From positions 310,001 to 374,000 of the forward strand of contig DAIQOI010000001.1 in the NCBI GenBank assembly GCA_036787955.1: 64,000 nucleotides of DNA, written 5' to 3'. Position 1 is the stretch's first letter. The number at the start of each line of letters is the position of its first letter. The notes beneath the pieces are model-generated. The model was not told the origin of the DNA, ran no database searches, and was given only the letters and a program-made list of their open reading frames with translations. This DNA is from UBA2336 sp036787955 (lineage in GTDB: Bacteria; Bacteroidota; Bacteroidia; Cytophagales; Cyclobacteriaceae). Below, in pieces: positions 33,328 through 42,821 of this stretch. The position numbers and the translations under genes were made by a program.

Positions 33328-35076
33328 ATGAAACTGGCCTCTTTTCAAAAGCTGCTCAGCGACTTTCTTCAGGTTATAAAACGTTTCCCGCTGGAATTGC
33401 TGGCTGCTGTTACAGGTACAGTGGCCGGAATGGCCATGGTGCGTGCCGACAGCATGGAAGATCCCCAACACCAGATAGTGCTGTTCAGCAGTAATCTGGC
33501 ACTTACGCTTTTTCTGTCGGTAAGTTTGTTCAGTGAGTCACATCGCCTCTCGTCCAAAACAAGGTGGTTGCTCAGTGGTGCTGCCCTGCTTCTCGTGTTG
33601 CTGGCTGCACAGGGGTTATATCCTGTTACGCTCGAAGCCAGCATCATCCGGTTTTTGTTGCTGGCGGCTGCCTTCCACCTGCTTGTTTCCTTTGCGCCAT
33701 TCATCTACAGCGGCAGCATGGATGGCTTCTGGGAGTACAATAAAACAATATTCCTGCGCATTCTGCTGTCGGGTTTATACAGCGGGGCCCTGTACATCGG
33801 CATTGCCATCGCAGTTTCGGCAACTGATGTTTTGTTTGACCTGAAAATGCCCAATGAAATATATGGCTACACCTTTTGCCTGATAGCCGGAATTTTCAAC
33901 ACGGTTTTCTTTTTATCAGGAATACCAAACAACTGGAAAGCCATGGAAGACCCCCAGCCTTACCCCAAAGGGTTAAAGGTATTCACTCAATATGTCCTCA
34001 TACCGCTGGCCTCCATTTATCTCGTCATTCTGCTGGCTTATGAAATAAAAATCATAATTGAATGGGAGTTGCCAAAGGGCATTGTTACCTCGCTTGTTAT
34101 GGGGTATGCTGTTTACGGCATGTTATCCCTGCTGCTCGTTCATCCGATACGGTACGATGAAGGAAACCAATGGATGCGCACCTATGCGGGGGTATTTTAT
34201 GTTTTGCTTATCCCGCTCATTGCCCTGATGGGTGTGGCCATTGGCGTGCGCATTGACCAGTACGGAGTAACGGAAAGCCGGTATTTTATCGTACTCATCG
34301 GATTGTGGCTCACCGGTGTGAGCCTGTATTTTCTTTTCAGCCACCTGAAGAACATCAAGGTTGTTCCGGTAACACTGTGTATTGCACTGTTACTGGCTAC
34401 CTGGGGGCCGCAGAGCGCACCGGCCGTTTCGATGCGATCGCAAACCAACCGGCTGAAAGATTTCTTTAAGAAACATCAGGCCTATGAAAATGAAAAAATC
34501 ATACCCCTGAAGAGCCGCACCACTTCCGATGAAGCGGAGGCGTTGCTGCGCTACCTGCTTAATCGCTATGGCCTCGAAGCCATACAGCCGTTGACCGATG
34601 TGAATTTGGCACAACTTACCGCTGCTGCCGACACCATCAAAAACCACTACGATGCGGAATGGAAGAGGTATCAGCTCATACGCGACTATTTCAATATAGA
34701 GCCGGCCTATGTTGCCACCGAGAGGCGGTATTTCGATGTTCGTACCCAGATGCGGCACCCGTTGCCGGTTCACGGCTATGATTCGCTTGCACAGTTAAGC
34801 TACCCGGCCGCCACGGAAACTTCTTGGGTGCACAGCGAGACGCAGGGCAGCCGTGTTGTGTTTAAATCTGCAAACCGGCAACTTGTTTTTGATTTATCCG
34901 CGACAATAGATAAAGTAAAAAACGGGTGGCAGGATGATCATGAATTTGTTTTTGGCGATCTCACAACCCGTGATTCAACCGCGCGCTCGGAGCTGATAAT
35001 CAAAGAGCTTGTCTTTGAAAAAACGGACTCGGGCTATGTCATCAGGCGTGTGCACGGAATTCTTCTGTTTAAGTAA
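33328..35076 (+). CDS. DUF4153 domain-containing membrane protein
   Basis: A 582-residue protein whose first 350 residues contain about ten membrane helices with the DUF4153 pattern (RFPLELLAAVTGTVAGMAMV; LRILLSGLYSGALYIGIAIAV; FNTVFFLSGIPNNW; YVLIPLASIYLVILLAYE). The C-terminal 200 residues are soluble and unlike the usual short tail. They hold alpha/beta segments (TSDEAEALLRYLLNRYGLEAIQPL; ELIIKELVFEKTDSGYVIRRVHGILLF). Function unknown. Confidence 0.82.
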   Translation: MKLASFQKLLSDFLQVIKRFPLELLAAVTGTVAGMAMVRADSMEDPQHQIVLFSSNLALTLFLSVSLFSESHRLSSKTRWLLSGAALLLVLLAAQGLYPVTLEASIIRFLLLAAAFHLLVSFAPFIYSGSMDGFWEYNKTIFLRILLSGLYSGALYIGIAIAVSATDVLFDLKMPNEIYGYTFCLIAGIFNTVFFLSGIPNNWKAMEDPQPYPKGLKVFTQYVLIPLASIYLVILLAYEIKIIIEWELPKGIVTSLVMGYAVYGMLSLLLVHPIRYDEGNQWMRTYAGVFYVLLIPLIALMGVAIGVRIDQYGVTESRYFIVLIGLWLTGVSLYFLFSHLKNIKVVPVTLCIALLLATWGPQSAPAVSMRSQTNRLKDFFKKHQAYENEKIIPLKSRTTSDEAEALLRYLLNRYGLEAIQPLTDVNLAQLTAAADTIKNHYDAEWKRYQLIRDYFNIEPAYVATERRYFDVRTQMRHPLPVHGYDSLAQLSYPAATETSWVHSETQGSRVVFKSANRQLVFDLSATIDKVKNGWQDDHEFVFGDLTTRDSTARSELIIKELVFEKTDSGYVIRRVHGILLFK

Positions 35077-35155
35077 ATCTGTTAACATGCAGCTAAATTT
35101 TACATAGCCTTGCGTTGAAATGCGGTTGTTATTTTTAACCCCAAATCCATATGCC

Positions 35156-36685
35156 ATGCGCTTAATTTTCGTCATCGGATTATCACTGTTAGTTGCCTGT
35201 TCATCAAGGAAAGAGCAACCGCGCAAGCCTTTAACCGAAGCAGTAAGCCATTTGTACGACTCAGCCCTTAAACCTTTTTATCACGGGGTTGCTTCGGGCG
35301 ATCCACTGCCGGATCGCGTCATCATCTGGACACGTGTAACACCCGAGGATTCGGCTGCCCGTATACCGGTGAGGTGGGAAGTAGCCGATACACCGGATTT
35401 CTCACAACTGGTCCAATCGGATACGCTCAGTACAACACCTTCGCGCGATTACACTGTAAAGGTGGATGTGCAGGGACTTCGGGCCGGTACTGTTTATTAC
35501 TACCGCTTTCATGCCCTGAACCGAACCTCACCAACCGGACGCACCAAAACCACTCCCACCGGCAAAGCCGACAGTCTTAAATTTGCTGTGGTAAGTTGCA
35601 GCAACTGGGAGTGGGGTTATTTCAATGCCTATGCGCGCATAGCTGAAAAGGAACTGGATGCCGTTATCCACCTGGGCGATTATATTTACGAATACGGTGT
35701 GGGTCGCTATGGCGATACCACCATTGGCCGGATTAACATACCGCCACACGAAATCGTTACGCTGCAGGATTATCGCACCCGCCACTCCCTCTACCGCATG
35801 GACGAAGGTCTGCGGGCCATGAGTGCCGCCCACCCGCTTATTGCCATCTGGGACGACCACGAAGTGGCTAATAACAGCTACAAAGAAGGTGCGGAAAACC
35901 ACCAGCCCGATAAGGAAGGCGATTTCTTTGCGCGCAGGGATGCGGCTCGTCAGGCTTACTACGAGTGGCTGCCCATCCGCGATGGCGAAACCCATTACCG
36001 AAGTTTTCCGTTTGGCGGCCTGGCTCATCTCATCATGCTCGATGAACGCCTGGAAGGCCGCGAAGCGCCACCGGCCACACCCGAAGAAGCACAGCGGCAG
36101 CGGTCCATGCTGGGCGAAACACAACTGAAATGGCTGCTGGATAATCTGCACACGCCATCGCAGTGGAAGGTGATCGGCAATCAGGTGATTTTTTCGGATA
36201 TAGATTTGCGGCCGGCTTACCCGAAAATGCCGCGTAATCTGGATGCCTGGGATGGCTACCTGGTGGAAAAACAATTGATTAAACAATTCATTCTTGATAA
36301 CCGCCTTAACAACATTGTGTTTATAACAGGCGATACGCACGCAGCCTGGGGCATCGAAGTGGCCACCGATGTGCCAAAAACCTACAATTCCCGTACATCG
36401 GCAGGGGCTTTTGCGGTAGAGTTTGGTACCACGAGCGTGTCATCGGCCAATGACAATGAATACCGGCATACCGATACAGTTAAGCTAATGGAACAAAAGC
36501 TGTTGTCGAAGAATCCGCATATCAAATACCTGAACGATCGTGACCACGGCTATTTGCTGCTTACCCTTACACCCGAAAAAGCCAGGGCTGAATATTTTGT
36601 GGTAGAAACCCTGCGCACCATAGATGGCCGCGAACGAAAAGACAAAACCCTGGAAGTAAAATCCGGAACGGTGCGATTGTTCTGA
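35156..36685 (+). CDS. PhoD-like alkaline phosphatase family lipoprotein
   Basis: A 509-residue secreted phosphoesterase. It has a lipoprotein signal (LSLLVACSS, Cys15), an N-terminal PhoD Ig-like domain (FYHGVASGDPLPDRVIIWTRVTP; GLRAGTVYYYRFHA) and a metallophosphatase core. Metal ligands are in FAVVSCSNWEWGYFNAY, VIHLGDYIYEYG, IWDDHEVANNSY and FITGDTHAAW. PhoD enzymes are Ca/Fe-dependent phosphodiesterase/phosphatases. ATG 35156 gives the lipobox; an in-frame ATG at 35120 would bury it. Converges on the prenyl synthase. Confidence 0.92.
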   Translation: MRLIFVIGLSLLVACSSRKEQPRKPLTEAVSHLYDSALKPFYHGVASGDPLPDRVIIWTRVTPEDSAARIPVRWEVADTPDFSQLVQSDTLSTTPSRDYTVKVDVQGLRAGTVYYYRFHALNRTSPTGRTKTTPTGKADSLKFAVVSCSNWEWGYFNAYARIAEKELDAVIHLGDYIYEYGVGRYGDTTIGRINIPPHEIVTLQDYRTRHSLYRMDEGLRAMSAAHPLIAIWDDHEVANNSYKEGAENHQPDKEGDFFARRDAARQAYYEWLPIRDGETHYRSFPFGGLAHLIMLDERLEGREAPPATPEEAQRQRSMLGETQLKWLLDNLHTPSQWKVIGNQVIFSDIDLRPAYPKMPRNLDAWDGYLVEKQLIKQFILDNRLNNIVFITGDTHAAWGIEVATDVPKTYNSRTSAGAFAVEFGTTSVSSANDNEYRHTDTVKLMEQKLLSKNPHIKYLNDRDHGYLLLTLTPEKARAEYFVVETLRTIDGRERKDKTLEVKSGTVRLF

Positions 36686-36693
36686 TGCTTTAG

Positions 36694-37689
36694 TTAGTGC
36701 TGGCGGTCCGTCAGGCTTTTTGTCAGATCGTGCAGCACCTGCTTGGTTTCATTGCGCGTGTTAATCCGATCGAGGTTGCGTAGGGCCTTTTCGAAATAGC
36801 TATTTATTTTGCGCTGTGTGGCCTCCCGAATGTTCAGTTCATCCCATATTGCTTTAACCGCCTGAACTTTTTCGGCCGGATTAAAGGACGGGGTCTGGAT
36901 CCATTTAGTCAGTTCAGCCCGCTGTGCTGCCGAGGCCTTTTCAAGGCTTCGGATAAGTAAGTAGGTTTTCTTGTTGGCGATGATGTCGCCACCTACCTGT
37001 TTACCAAACTTGTCCGGGTCGCCATAGGCATCCAGCAGGTCATCCATCAGCTGAAAACCAATACCCATGTTTATGCCAAAGTTTCGCAAGGCTTTGCAGG
37101 CAGAAGATTCAGCACCGGCCAGGCAGGCGCCCAGTTCCACGCTGAATCCCAGCAGCGCAGCTGTTTTTTGGCGGATCATGCGGATATATTGCTGCTCGCT
37201 TACTTTTTCGCATTTTTCAAACTCCATATCAAGTTGCTGGCCTTCGCACACCTCGGTGGCACAGCGGTTGAACAACCGCATCACTTCCCTTGCCTTATCG
37301 GGCGGCAGTTGCAGAAATAAATCGTACACCTTTACCAGCATCACATCGCCAGACAGGATGGCGGTGGGTAAGCTCCATTTTTCGTGTACCGTAGGCCTAC
37401 CCCTGCGCAGCGGTGCATTGTCCATGATGTCATCATGTACCAGGGTGAAGTTGTGGAACAGCTCAACCGCCACGGCATAGGGTACAATTTTTCTTACATC
37501 GTTGCGAAAGAGCGAATAACCGAGCAACACCAGCAGGGGTCGCAGCCGCTTGCCGCCCAACCGCATGATATAACGTATGGGTTTGTACAATGATGCAGGT
37601 GCTTTGCCGTACTGCTGTTTGCTGATGTACGATTCAATAAGCTGTTGGTAACGGAATAGAATTTTGTCTGAGCGATTATGCACATTCAT
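36694..37689 (-). CDS. Polyprenyl diphosphate synthase
   Basis: A 331-residue trans-isoprenyl diphosphate synthase with both Asp-rich motifs: DDIMD at 86-90 (LVHDDIMDNAPLRRGRPT) and DDLLD near 217 (FQLMDDLLDAYGDPDKFGKQ). GGKRLRPLL is the first conserved region. It elongates allylic diphosphates with isopentenyl diphosphate for quinone or cell-wall lipid carriers. Chain length cannot be read with confidence. Its ATG overlaps the rnr stop by four bases, the last link in a six-gene chain. Confidence 0.92.
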   Translation of the reverse strand: MNVHNRSDKILFRYQQLIESYISKQQYGKAPASLYKPIRYIMRLGGKRLRPLLVLLGYSLFRNDVRKIVPYAVAVELFHNFTLVHDDIMDNAPLRRGRPTVHEKWSLPTAILSGDVMLVKVYDLFLQLPPDKAREVMRLFNRCATEVCEGQQLDMEFEKCEKVSEQQYIRMIRQKTAALLGFSVELGACLAGAESSACKALRNFGINMGIGFQLMDDLLDAYGDPDKFGKQVGGDIIANKKTYLLIRSLEKASAAQRAELTKWIQTPSFNPAEKVQAVKAIWDELNIREATQRKINSYFEKALRNLDRINTRNETKQVLHDLTKSLTDRQH

Positions 37690-39851
37690 TTGCTTTTTGC
37701 CAGAACCAGGTCAATTATTCTGCGATCGATGTCGGTTTTTTTAACCTTTACGCGCACCTGATCGCCCAGGGTATAAATCTTGCGCGTTCTGCGACCCACT
37801 ACGCAATAATTTTTTTCATCGTATTCGTAATAATCATCATCCATATCGGCCAGGCGGATCATACCTTCCACTTTGGTTTCGATGAGTTCTACATAAAGAC
37901 CCCATTCGGTTACACCGGAAATAAGGCCATCGTACACCTTGCCGGGTGCCATCATGCTCATGTACTCTACCTGTTTGTATTTAATAGATGCCCGTTCGGC
38001 ATCGGCTGCGCGTTTTTCGCGTTCGGACGAATGCACACACATGGCTTCATATTCGGCTTTGTTCACCGACTTGCCTTTGTTGAGATAATGAAACAACAGC
38101 CGATGCACGAGTACATCGGGATATCGGCGGATGGGTGATGTAAAATGCGTATAATGATCGAATGCCAGCCCGAAATGGCCTTTGGGTTCGGTTGAGTATT
38201 TGGCTTTGGCCATGGCCCTGACAGCCAGTTGTTGCAGCACATTTTGTTCAGGTTTACCTTCAATTTCATCCATAAGTTTATTGAGCGAACGCGATATGGA
38301 TCGTTCGTCAATGTTGATGCGATGGCCAAACTGGCGGGCAAACACGGCAAAGTCTTTTACTTTTTCAGGGTCGGGATAATCGTGGATGCGGTACACAAAG
38401 GTTTTTCCCGATGTTTCCGCATGGGTTTTGTTTTTCTTCCCCAGGTTATATACAAATGTGGCCACCCTTTTGTTGGCCAGCAACATAAATTCTTCGATCA
38501 GCTTATGGGCGTCTTTGCGGATTTTTGGGATGATTTCCAGAGGGCGGCCTTTTTCGTCAAGCCGGAACTTTACTTCGGTGGTTTCAAAATTTACGGCACC
38601 ATGGGCAAAGCGTTCTTTGCGCAGCTTTCTGGCAAGGTCATTCAGAATTTTCAGCTCCTCGGCAAACGGGCCTTTTCCTCTGTCGAGAATCTCCTGAGCT
38701 GCTTCATAAGTAAAACGGTGGTCGGAATGGATGATGGTTCGTCCGAACCACTCGTTGACAATGCGCGCATTTTTGTCGAGCTCGAAAACTGCGGAAAAGG
38801 TGAGCTTATCTTCATGCGGGCGCAGGGAGCACAGCTCGTTTGACAAGCGTTCGGGCAGCATGGGGATGGTGCGATCAACCAGATACACCGAGGTGGCGCG
38901 ATCGTAGGCTTCCTGATCCAATGCTGAGCGGGGCTTAACGTAATGGGTTACATCGGCAATGTGAATGCCTACGCGGTAATTGCCGTTGGGTAAAATTTCG
39001 AGAGAAAGCGCATCGTCAAAATCCTTTGCATCCTCCGGATCAATGGTGAAGGTGGTTACCTGCCGGAAATCCCGGCGTTTTTTTATTTCGGCCGGAGTAA
39101 TGCCTTCGTCTATTGAATTGGCTTCCCGCTCCACCGCTTCCGGAAAACGAAAGGGCAGGCCGAACTCGGCCATGATGGAATGAATCTCCGCTTCGTTTTC
39201 TCCAGCCTTGCCCAGGATTTCCACCACCCGTGCCACGGGGTTCTCGCCCGGCCGGGCCCAGTCTGTTACTTCTACTACTACCTTGTCGTTTTCTTTTGCA
39301 CCGTTCAGATCTTCGGAATAGACGATGAAATCTTCGTGTATTTTCCGGAAGTCTGGTATAACGAAGCCGAAGTTTTTGGTGCGCTCCAGCTTGCCCACAA
39401 AGCGGGTGCGGTTTCTGCGTACTACTTCGGTTACACGTCCTACAGGGTGCTGGCCATGCTGGCCGGGCAGCAGTACCAGTTTTACGGTATCGCCATCTAC
39501 AGCGGTGTTCAGATCCGCTGTGCGTACGAATACATCGGGCTGATCATCGCCAACGTGCACGTAGGCAAAGCGCGAGCTGACGTGATCCACCACACCGATA
39601 ATTGCTTTTTCTTCGCGCTGCAGGGTAAATGATCCATTATCGAGTTGTTTTACTTTTCCTTCTTCAACAAGGGCGGCAATGGCCGGGTGAATCAACTGCT
39701 GGTCGGCTTCCTTCTTCAGGCCCAACTTTTTGGTCAGTTGTTTCAGCGAATACGCACGACCGGAATTACTGCGTAGAAAGTTGATAATTAAATTGCGCAG
39801 ACTTTGCAGTGAGGCAGCCGATGATTTTTGTTTTTTACTTTTCCGGCTCAT
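37686..39851 (-). CDS. rnr: Ribonuclease R
   Basis: A 3'-5' exoribonuclease of the RNB family, 721 residues. It has N-terminal winged-helix and cold-shock domains (FLRSNSGRAYSLKQLTKKLGL; IIGVVDHVSSRFAYVHV), the catalytic RNB domain (TIDPEDAKDFDDALSLE, with clustered Asp near 270-285), and TSPIRRYPDVLVHRLL. A C-terminal S1 domain (GKVYDGLISGVTEWGLYVEL) follows. Ends with no long basic tail. Overlaps its neighbours on both sides by four bases (ATGA), so it is co-translated with an exonuclease and a prenyl synthase. Confidence 0.97.
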   Translation of the reverse strand: MSRKSKKQKSSAASLQSLRNLIINFLRSNSGRAYSLKQLTKKLGLKKEADQQLIHPAIAALVEEGKVKQLDNGSFTLQREEKAIIGVVDHVSSRFAYVHVGDDQPDVFVRTADLNTAVDGDTVKLVLLPGQHGQHPVGRVTEVVRRNRTRFVGKLERTKNFGFVIPDFRKIHEDFIVYSEDLNGAKENDKVVVEVTDWARPGENPVARVVEILGKAGENEAEIHSIMAEFGLPFRFPEAVEREANSIDEGITPAEIKKRRDFRQVTTFTIDPEDAKDFDDALSLEILPNGNYRVGIHIADVTHYVKPRSALDQEAYDRATSVYLVDRTIPMLPERLSNELCSLRPHEDKLTFSAVFELDKNARIVNEWFGRTIIHSDHRFTYEAAQEILDRGKGPFAEELKILNDLARKLRKERFAHGAVNFETTEVKFRLDEKGRPLEIIPKIRKDAHKLIEEFMLLANKRVATFVYNLGKKNKTHAETSGKTFVYRIHDYPDPEKVKDFAVFARQFGHRINIDERSISRSLNKLMDEIEGKPEQNVLQQLAVRAMAKAKYSTEPKGHFGLAFDHYTHFTSPIRRYPDVLVHRLLFHYLNKGKSVNKAEYEAMCVHSSEREKRAADAERASIKYKQVEYMSMMAPGKVYDGLISGVTEWGLYVELIETKVEGMIRLADMDDDYYEYDEKNYCVVGRRTRKIYTLGDQVRVKVKKTDIDRRIIDLVLAKSK

Positions 39852-40576
39852 GAGGTGGTAAGTACTTCTTCAATGTTTTGTTCAGGAATACAGGGCAGGC
39901 TTCTGAGGCGCAGATACAGTTGTGCGAGCACCACCACATCGCTCAGACAATATTTTTTAATTTTCTCAAGGTTTTGCTCCTGGTAGTACACGGTATTTAC
40001 CATGCTGCCGTCCATGCCGTTTTTGCTGGAAGGAATATTGAACAGGGCAGCGAGCAGATCGAGGGAAGTGTAGTGTTTGTAATCGCCAAACTTCCACATT
40101 TCCAGTGTGTCCAGGTGGGATACTTCCCACGGCTTTTTTCCTGAAAGATCGAGTAATGCCGGCAGCGGAATGCCATTGACCAGCATCCGCCTGCTCAGGT
40201 AGGGAAAATCGAATTCCCTGCCGTTGTGGGCACAAAGTTTTGTGGTTGTTGTATTCAGTTTTTCCAGCATCAGGCAAAAGTTGGTAAGCAATTCCTTTTC
40301 GTCATGACCGGCATAGGCTTTAAGTCGCAAAACCGGCTCACCTTTTTCATTTTCCCGTAATATGCCCACACCTATGCAAACCACTTTTCCAAACTCTGCA
40401 TAGATGGCTGCTTTTTGATGAAAGAGTTGTTCATCGCTTACGCCTTCATCGCGCTTAATCCAGGAAGCCTTGCGTTCCCATTGTATGCGGATGCGTTCAT
40501 CCAGCAAATGGTAGTTGCCGGTACAGGCTACGGTTTCAATATCCAGAAACAGGATATCGCGCAGTTCGGGAATCAT
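39848..40576 (-). CDS. Predicted PolB-like 3'-5' exonuclease
   Basis: A 242-residue RNase H-fold nuclease with DEDDy-type motifs: LFLDIET at 9-15 (Exo I), LCAHNGREFDFPYLSRRML (Exo II) and KKYCLSDVVVLAQLYLRL (Exo III). Between them lies the helix VSHLDTLEMWKFGDYKHYTSLDLLAALF. It has no polymerase domain. Role in DNA or RNA trimming is unknown. Its stop overlaps rnr by four bases, suggesting a functional link with RNA decay. Confidence 0.85.
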   Translation of the reverse strand: MIPELRDILFLDIETVACTGNYHLLDERIRIQWERKASWIKRDEGVSDEQLFHQKAAIYAEFGKVVCIGVGILRENEKGEPVLRLKAYAGHDEKELLTNFCLMLEKLNTTTTKLCAHNGREFDFPYLSRRMLVNGIPLPALLDLSGKKPWEVSHLDTLEMWKFGDYKHYTSLDLLAALFNIPSSKNGMDGSMVNTVYYQEQNLEKIKKYCLSDVVVLAQLYLRLRSLPCIPEQNIEEVLTTS

Positions 40577-40617
40577 GGCTTTAAGATAGCAATCTTTTGG
40601 CAGGCACCGTAAAATCT

Positions 40618-41022
40618 TCAGCTATGCAGCACGCCTTCCATGTTCAGTTCTTCAATAAAACGGATGTTGGCTTCGCAGATGGAATCGGGTACGAACACAA
40701 ACCGCTTATCGAACAATGTTGAACCGATGTAATAGCTAACCCAATATTCGTTGTTCAGGTGAAACACGGACGGGTCTATGGGTTCGATCAGAGCTGCGCC
40801 CATGGCGGGTACTTCGAGAAAGAAATGACGCAATACCGATGTGCGCTGCTCTTCGCCATCTTTTAGCCCGTAACCTTTGCTGGCCACCAGCGCGTTCTGC
40901 AGGGGTACATCGTTGTTGTTGATCAGAAATACCTGCCATTCGGCCGATTCACCGGGGCTTTGTATGCGCACCACGGCAATGGTTACATTTTTTACTTCCG
41001 GTATTTCAATGTCGCGCATCAT
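40618..41022 (-). CDS. Conserved protein of unknown function (134 aa)
   Basis: A cytosolic-looking 134-residue protein with a beta-rich N-terminal half (KNVTIAVVRIQSPGESAEWQVFLINNN; ASKGYGLKDGEEQRTSVLRHFFLEVP) and a C-terminal segment (IGSTLFDKRFVFVPDSICEANIRFIEELNM). No domain recognised. I take ATG 41022, which overlaps the lipB stop (ATGA); a GTG at 41028 is also in frame. It sits between lipB and the exonuclease. Confidence 0.75.
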   Translation of the reverse strand: MMRDIEIPEVKNVTIAVVRIQSPGESAEWQVFLINNNDVPLQNALVASKGYGLKDGEEQRTSVLRHFFLEVPAMGAALIEPIDPSVFHLNNEYWVSYYIGSTLFDKRFVFVPDSICEANIRFIEELNMEGVLHS

Positions 41023-41738
41023 ATCCACTCCAGTTCAAAAACTTCGGCCATTCTTTTTTTCAATTCTTCGGCCACTTCATTCATAGCAACAACCCTGCCC
41101 AGCTCTTGCTGCATGGATGTTACTGCTTTGTTGCTGATGCCGCACGGTATAATATAATTGAAATAGCTCAGATCGGTATTAACGTTTAGCGCGAAGCCGT
41201 GCTGAGTAACCCAGCGGCTCGTCTTTACACCCATGGCGCAAATTTTACGGGCACGTTGCGGGTGGTGTGGCTCGATCCATACGCCTGTTAAACCTGCTGC
41301 ACGGCCGGCTTCGATGCCAAAAGTTTTCAGTGTGCGGATAACGGCTTCTTCCAGCGAACGCATATAGCGGTGTATATCGGTGAAAAAATTTTCCAGGTCG
41401 AAGATGGGATAGCCCACCAGTTGTCCGGGACCGTGGTAGGTGATATCGCCACCACGGCTGGTGTGTACAAACGAGGCGTTGATGCGTTGCAGTTCGGCCT
41501 CACCGGCCAGCAGGTTATCCATTTTGCCATTGCGGCCCAGTGTGTACACGTGCGGATGTTCGCAAAAGATCAGGTAATTGGGTGTGGGGTGCTGTTTATT
41601 TGCAGCTACTTGTCGGTTGGCGGTTTTAATGGCCAGTATTTCTTCCATCAGCCGGTTCTGATAGTCCCAGGCCTGGCGGTATTCGGTTAATCCCAGGTTC
41701 ATAAACCGGACTTTGCGTACAGCTGCTGCAACGCTCAC
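41019..41738 (-). CDS. lipB: Octanoyltransferase LipB
   Basis: Transfers octanoyl from acyl carrier protein to lipoyl domains, the first step of lipoate synthesis. The 239-residue protein has GGDITYHGPGQLVGYPI, the Lys motif in AMGVKTSRWVTQHGFALNVN and the catalytic Cys in IIPCGI. The GTG at 41738 keeps the conserved VRFMNLGLTEYRQAWDY start; an internal ATG at 41702 would lose part of it. Overlaps both neighbours by four bases. No lipA is visible in the window. Confidence 0.95.
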   Translation of the reverse strand: MSVAAAVRKVRFMNLGLTEYRQAWDYQNRLMEEILAIKTANRQVAANKQHPTPNYLIFCEHPHVYTLGRNGKMDNLLAGEAELQRINASFVHTSRGGDITYHGPGQLVGYPIFDLENFFTDIHRYMRSLEEAVIRTLKTFGIEAGRAAGLTGVWIEPHHPQRARKICAMGVKTSRWVTQHGFALNVNTDLSYFNYIIPCGISNKAVTSMQQELGRVVAMNEVAEELKKRMAEVFELEWI

Positions 41739-42742
41739 TTGTTTTTTTCCAGTTCTTCTTTCAGGTGCATGATGGGCTCAACCGGGTCGGGATCAACGCC
41801 GTTTTCTTTAGCCAGAAAATAGGATACCCAGTCGGTTAAGTGGATGAGGTAATAATACTGCTCCAGCAGTGAGGCGCCCTCGCCTACAATATCGATGATG
41901 GGATTCGACTTTTTTTCAAATACTTCGCGGCATATCTCCATGCGCTTTTCAACGCGTTCATGGTCATGGTCGGAATACATGTAGATAACCTGCAGATAGG
42001 GCATGATGGCTTCCGGAAACTGCCAGCCCACCAGCTCGTTGTGATTCATTTCGGGGAAGGTGTTGACGTGCGCCAGTTGTTTGGCGTTTTCGTTGAGTTG
42101 CTGCTGAAAGCGCAGGGCCATGGCGTGCAGGCGGCTGTCGCAGTAAATGACGGGAAGTTTACCTTTCAGCTTCCGCGCAATGAGTTCGGCTTCGCTCTGA
42201 ATACCTTTTTCGCCGCGATCCAGAAACTGAATGGCATTTTCGGTTTCCTTGATAAAGGCTGCGCCAATCAGGTTGGTATGATACAAAACCGACAACAGGG
42301 CAATCATGTTATAGGGTAACATGGCGCGCGGGCTGTCGGAACCGGGGGGCAACTGAATGTAAAACAGGTTGTATTCCCGTGCTATCTCCAGCAGCTTACC
42401 CCCCGATGCGATGGCTATCACGTGTGCCCGCTTAAGCAGGGCCTTGTTCATGGCTGCGATGGTTTCTTCGGTATTGCCGCTGTAGGAGCAGGCAATGAAC
42501 AGGGTATGTGGACTTACAAACTGCGGGATGCTGTAGCTTTTACACACGGTGATGGGGATGGGTATGCGGCCGAATGTGAGCGACTCCACCAGGTTGGCAC
42601 CAATGCCTGAGCCGCCCATACCGGCAATAACCACGTTGCGGATGTCGCTTCCCGGACGCACCAGGTCCACCGATTGGCTCATGCGCAGCGCATCGGCCAG
42701 CTGGCGCGTAAATCCTTCAATGTATTTCTTTGTTGCTGACAT
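41735..42742 (-). CDS. Bifunctional phosphoglucose/phosphomannose isomerase
   Basis: A 335-residue SIS-fold isomerase. Motifs: VVIAGMGGSGIGANLVESL (first SIS loop), LFIACSYSGNTEETIAAMNKAL (sugar-phosphate Ser/Thr cluster), FPEMNHNELVGW (catalytic Glu/His) and a C-terminal helix with LIHLTDWVSYFLA. It links glycolysis with mannose-phosphate supply for glycan synthesis. ATG 42742 is used; an in-frame start at 42772 would extend into the promoter. First gene of the six-gene minus-strand chain. Confidence 0.92.
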   Translation of the reverse strand: MSATKKYIEGFTRQLADALRMSQSVDLVRPGSDIRNVVIAGMGGSGIGANLVESLTFGRIPIPITVCKSYSIPQFVSPHTLFIACSYSGNTEETIAAMNKALLKRAHVIAIASGGKLLEIAREYNLFYIQLPPGSDSPRAMLPYNMIALLSVLYHTNLIGAAFIKETENAIQFLDRGEKGIQSEAELIARKLKGKLPVIYCDSRLHAMALRFQQQLNENAKQLAHVNTFPEMNHNELVGWQFPEAIMPYLQVIYMYSDHDHERVEKRMEICREVFEKKSNPIIDIVGEGASLLEQYYYLIHLTDWVSYFLAKENGVDPDPVEPIMHLKEELEKNK

Positions 42743-42758
42743 GGTTTGAAAAGCATTA

Positions 42759-42766
42759 CAAAGGTA
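42759..42766 (-). promoter_or_regulatory. Candidate -7 element for the pgi-lipB-rnr gene chain
   Basis: TACCTTTG on the minus strand matches TAnnTTTG exactly, 16 bp before the isomerase ATG. A plus-strand TAGGTTTG at 42802-42809 precedes yraN, so the spacer may hold divergent promoters. Confidence 0.45.
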
Positions 42767-42821
42767 GGGCAAAATGGCAAACGTGGTAATGTATTTTCAG
42801 CTAGGTTTGTAAAGATGTAGG

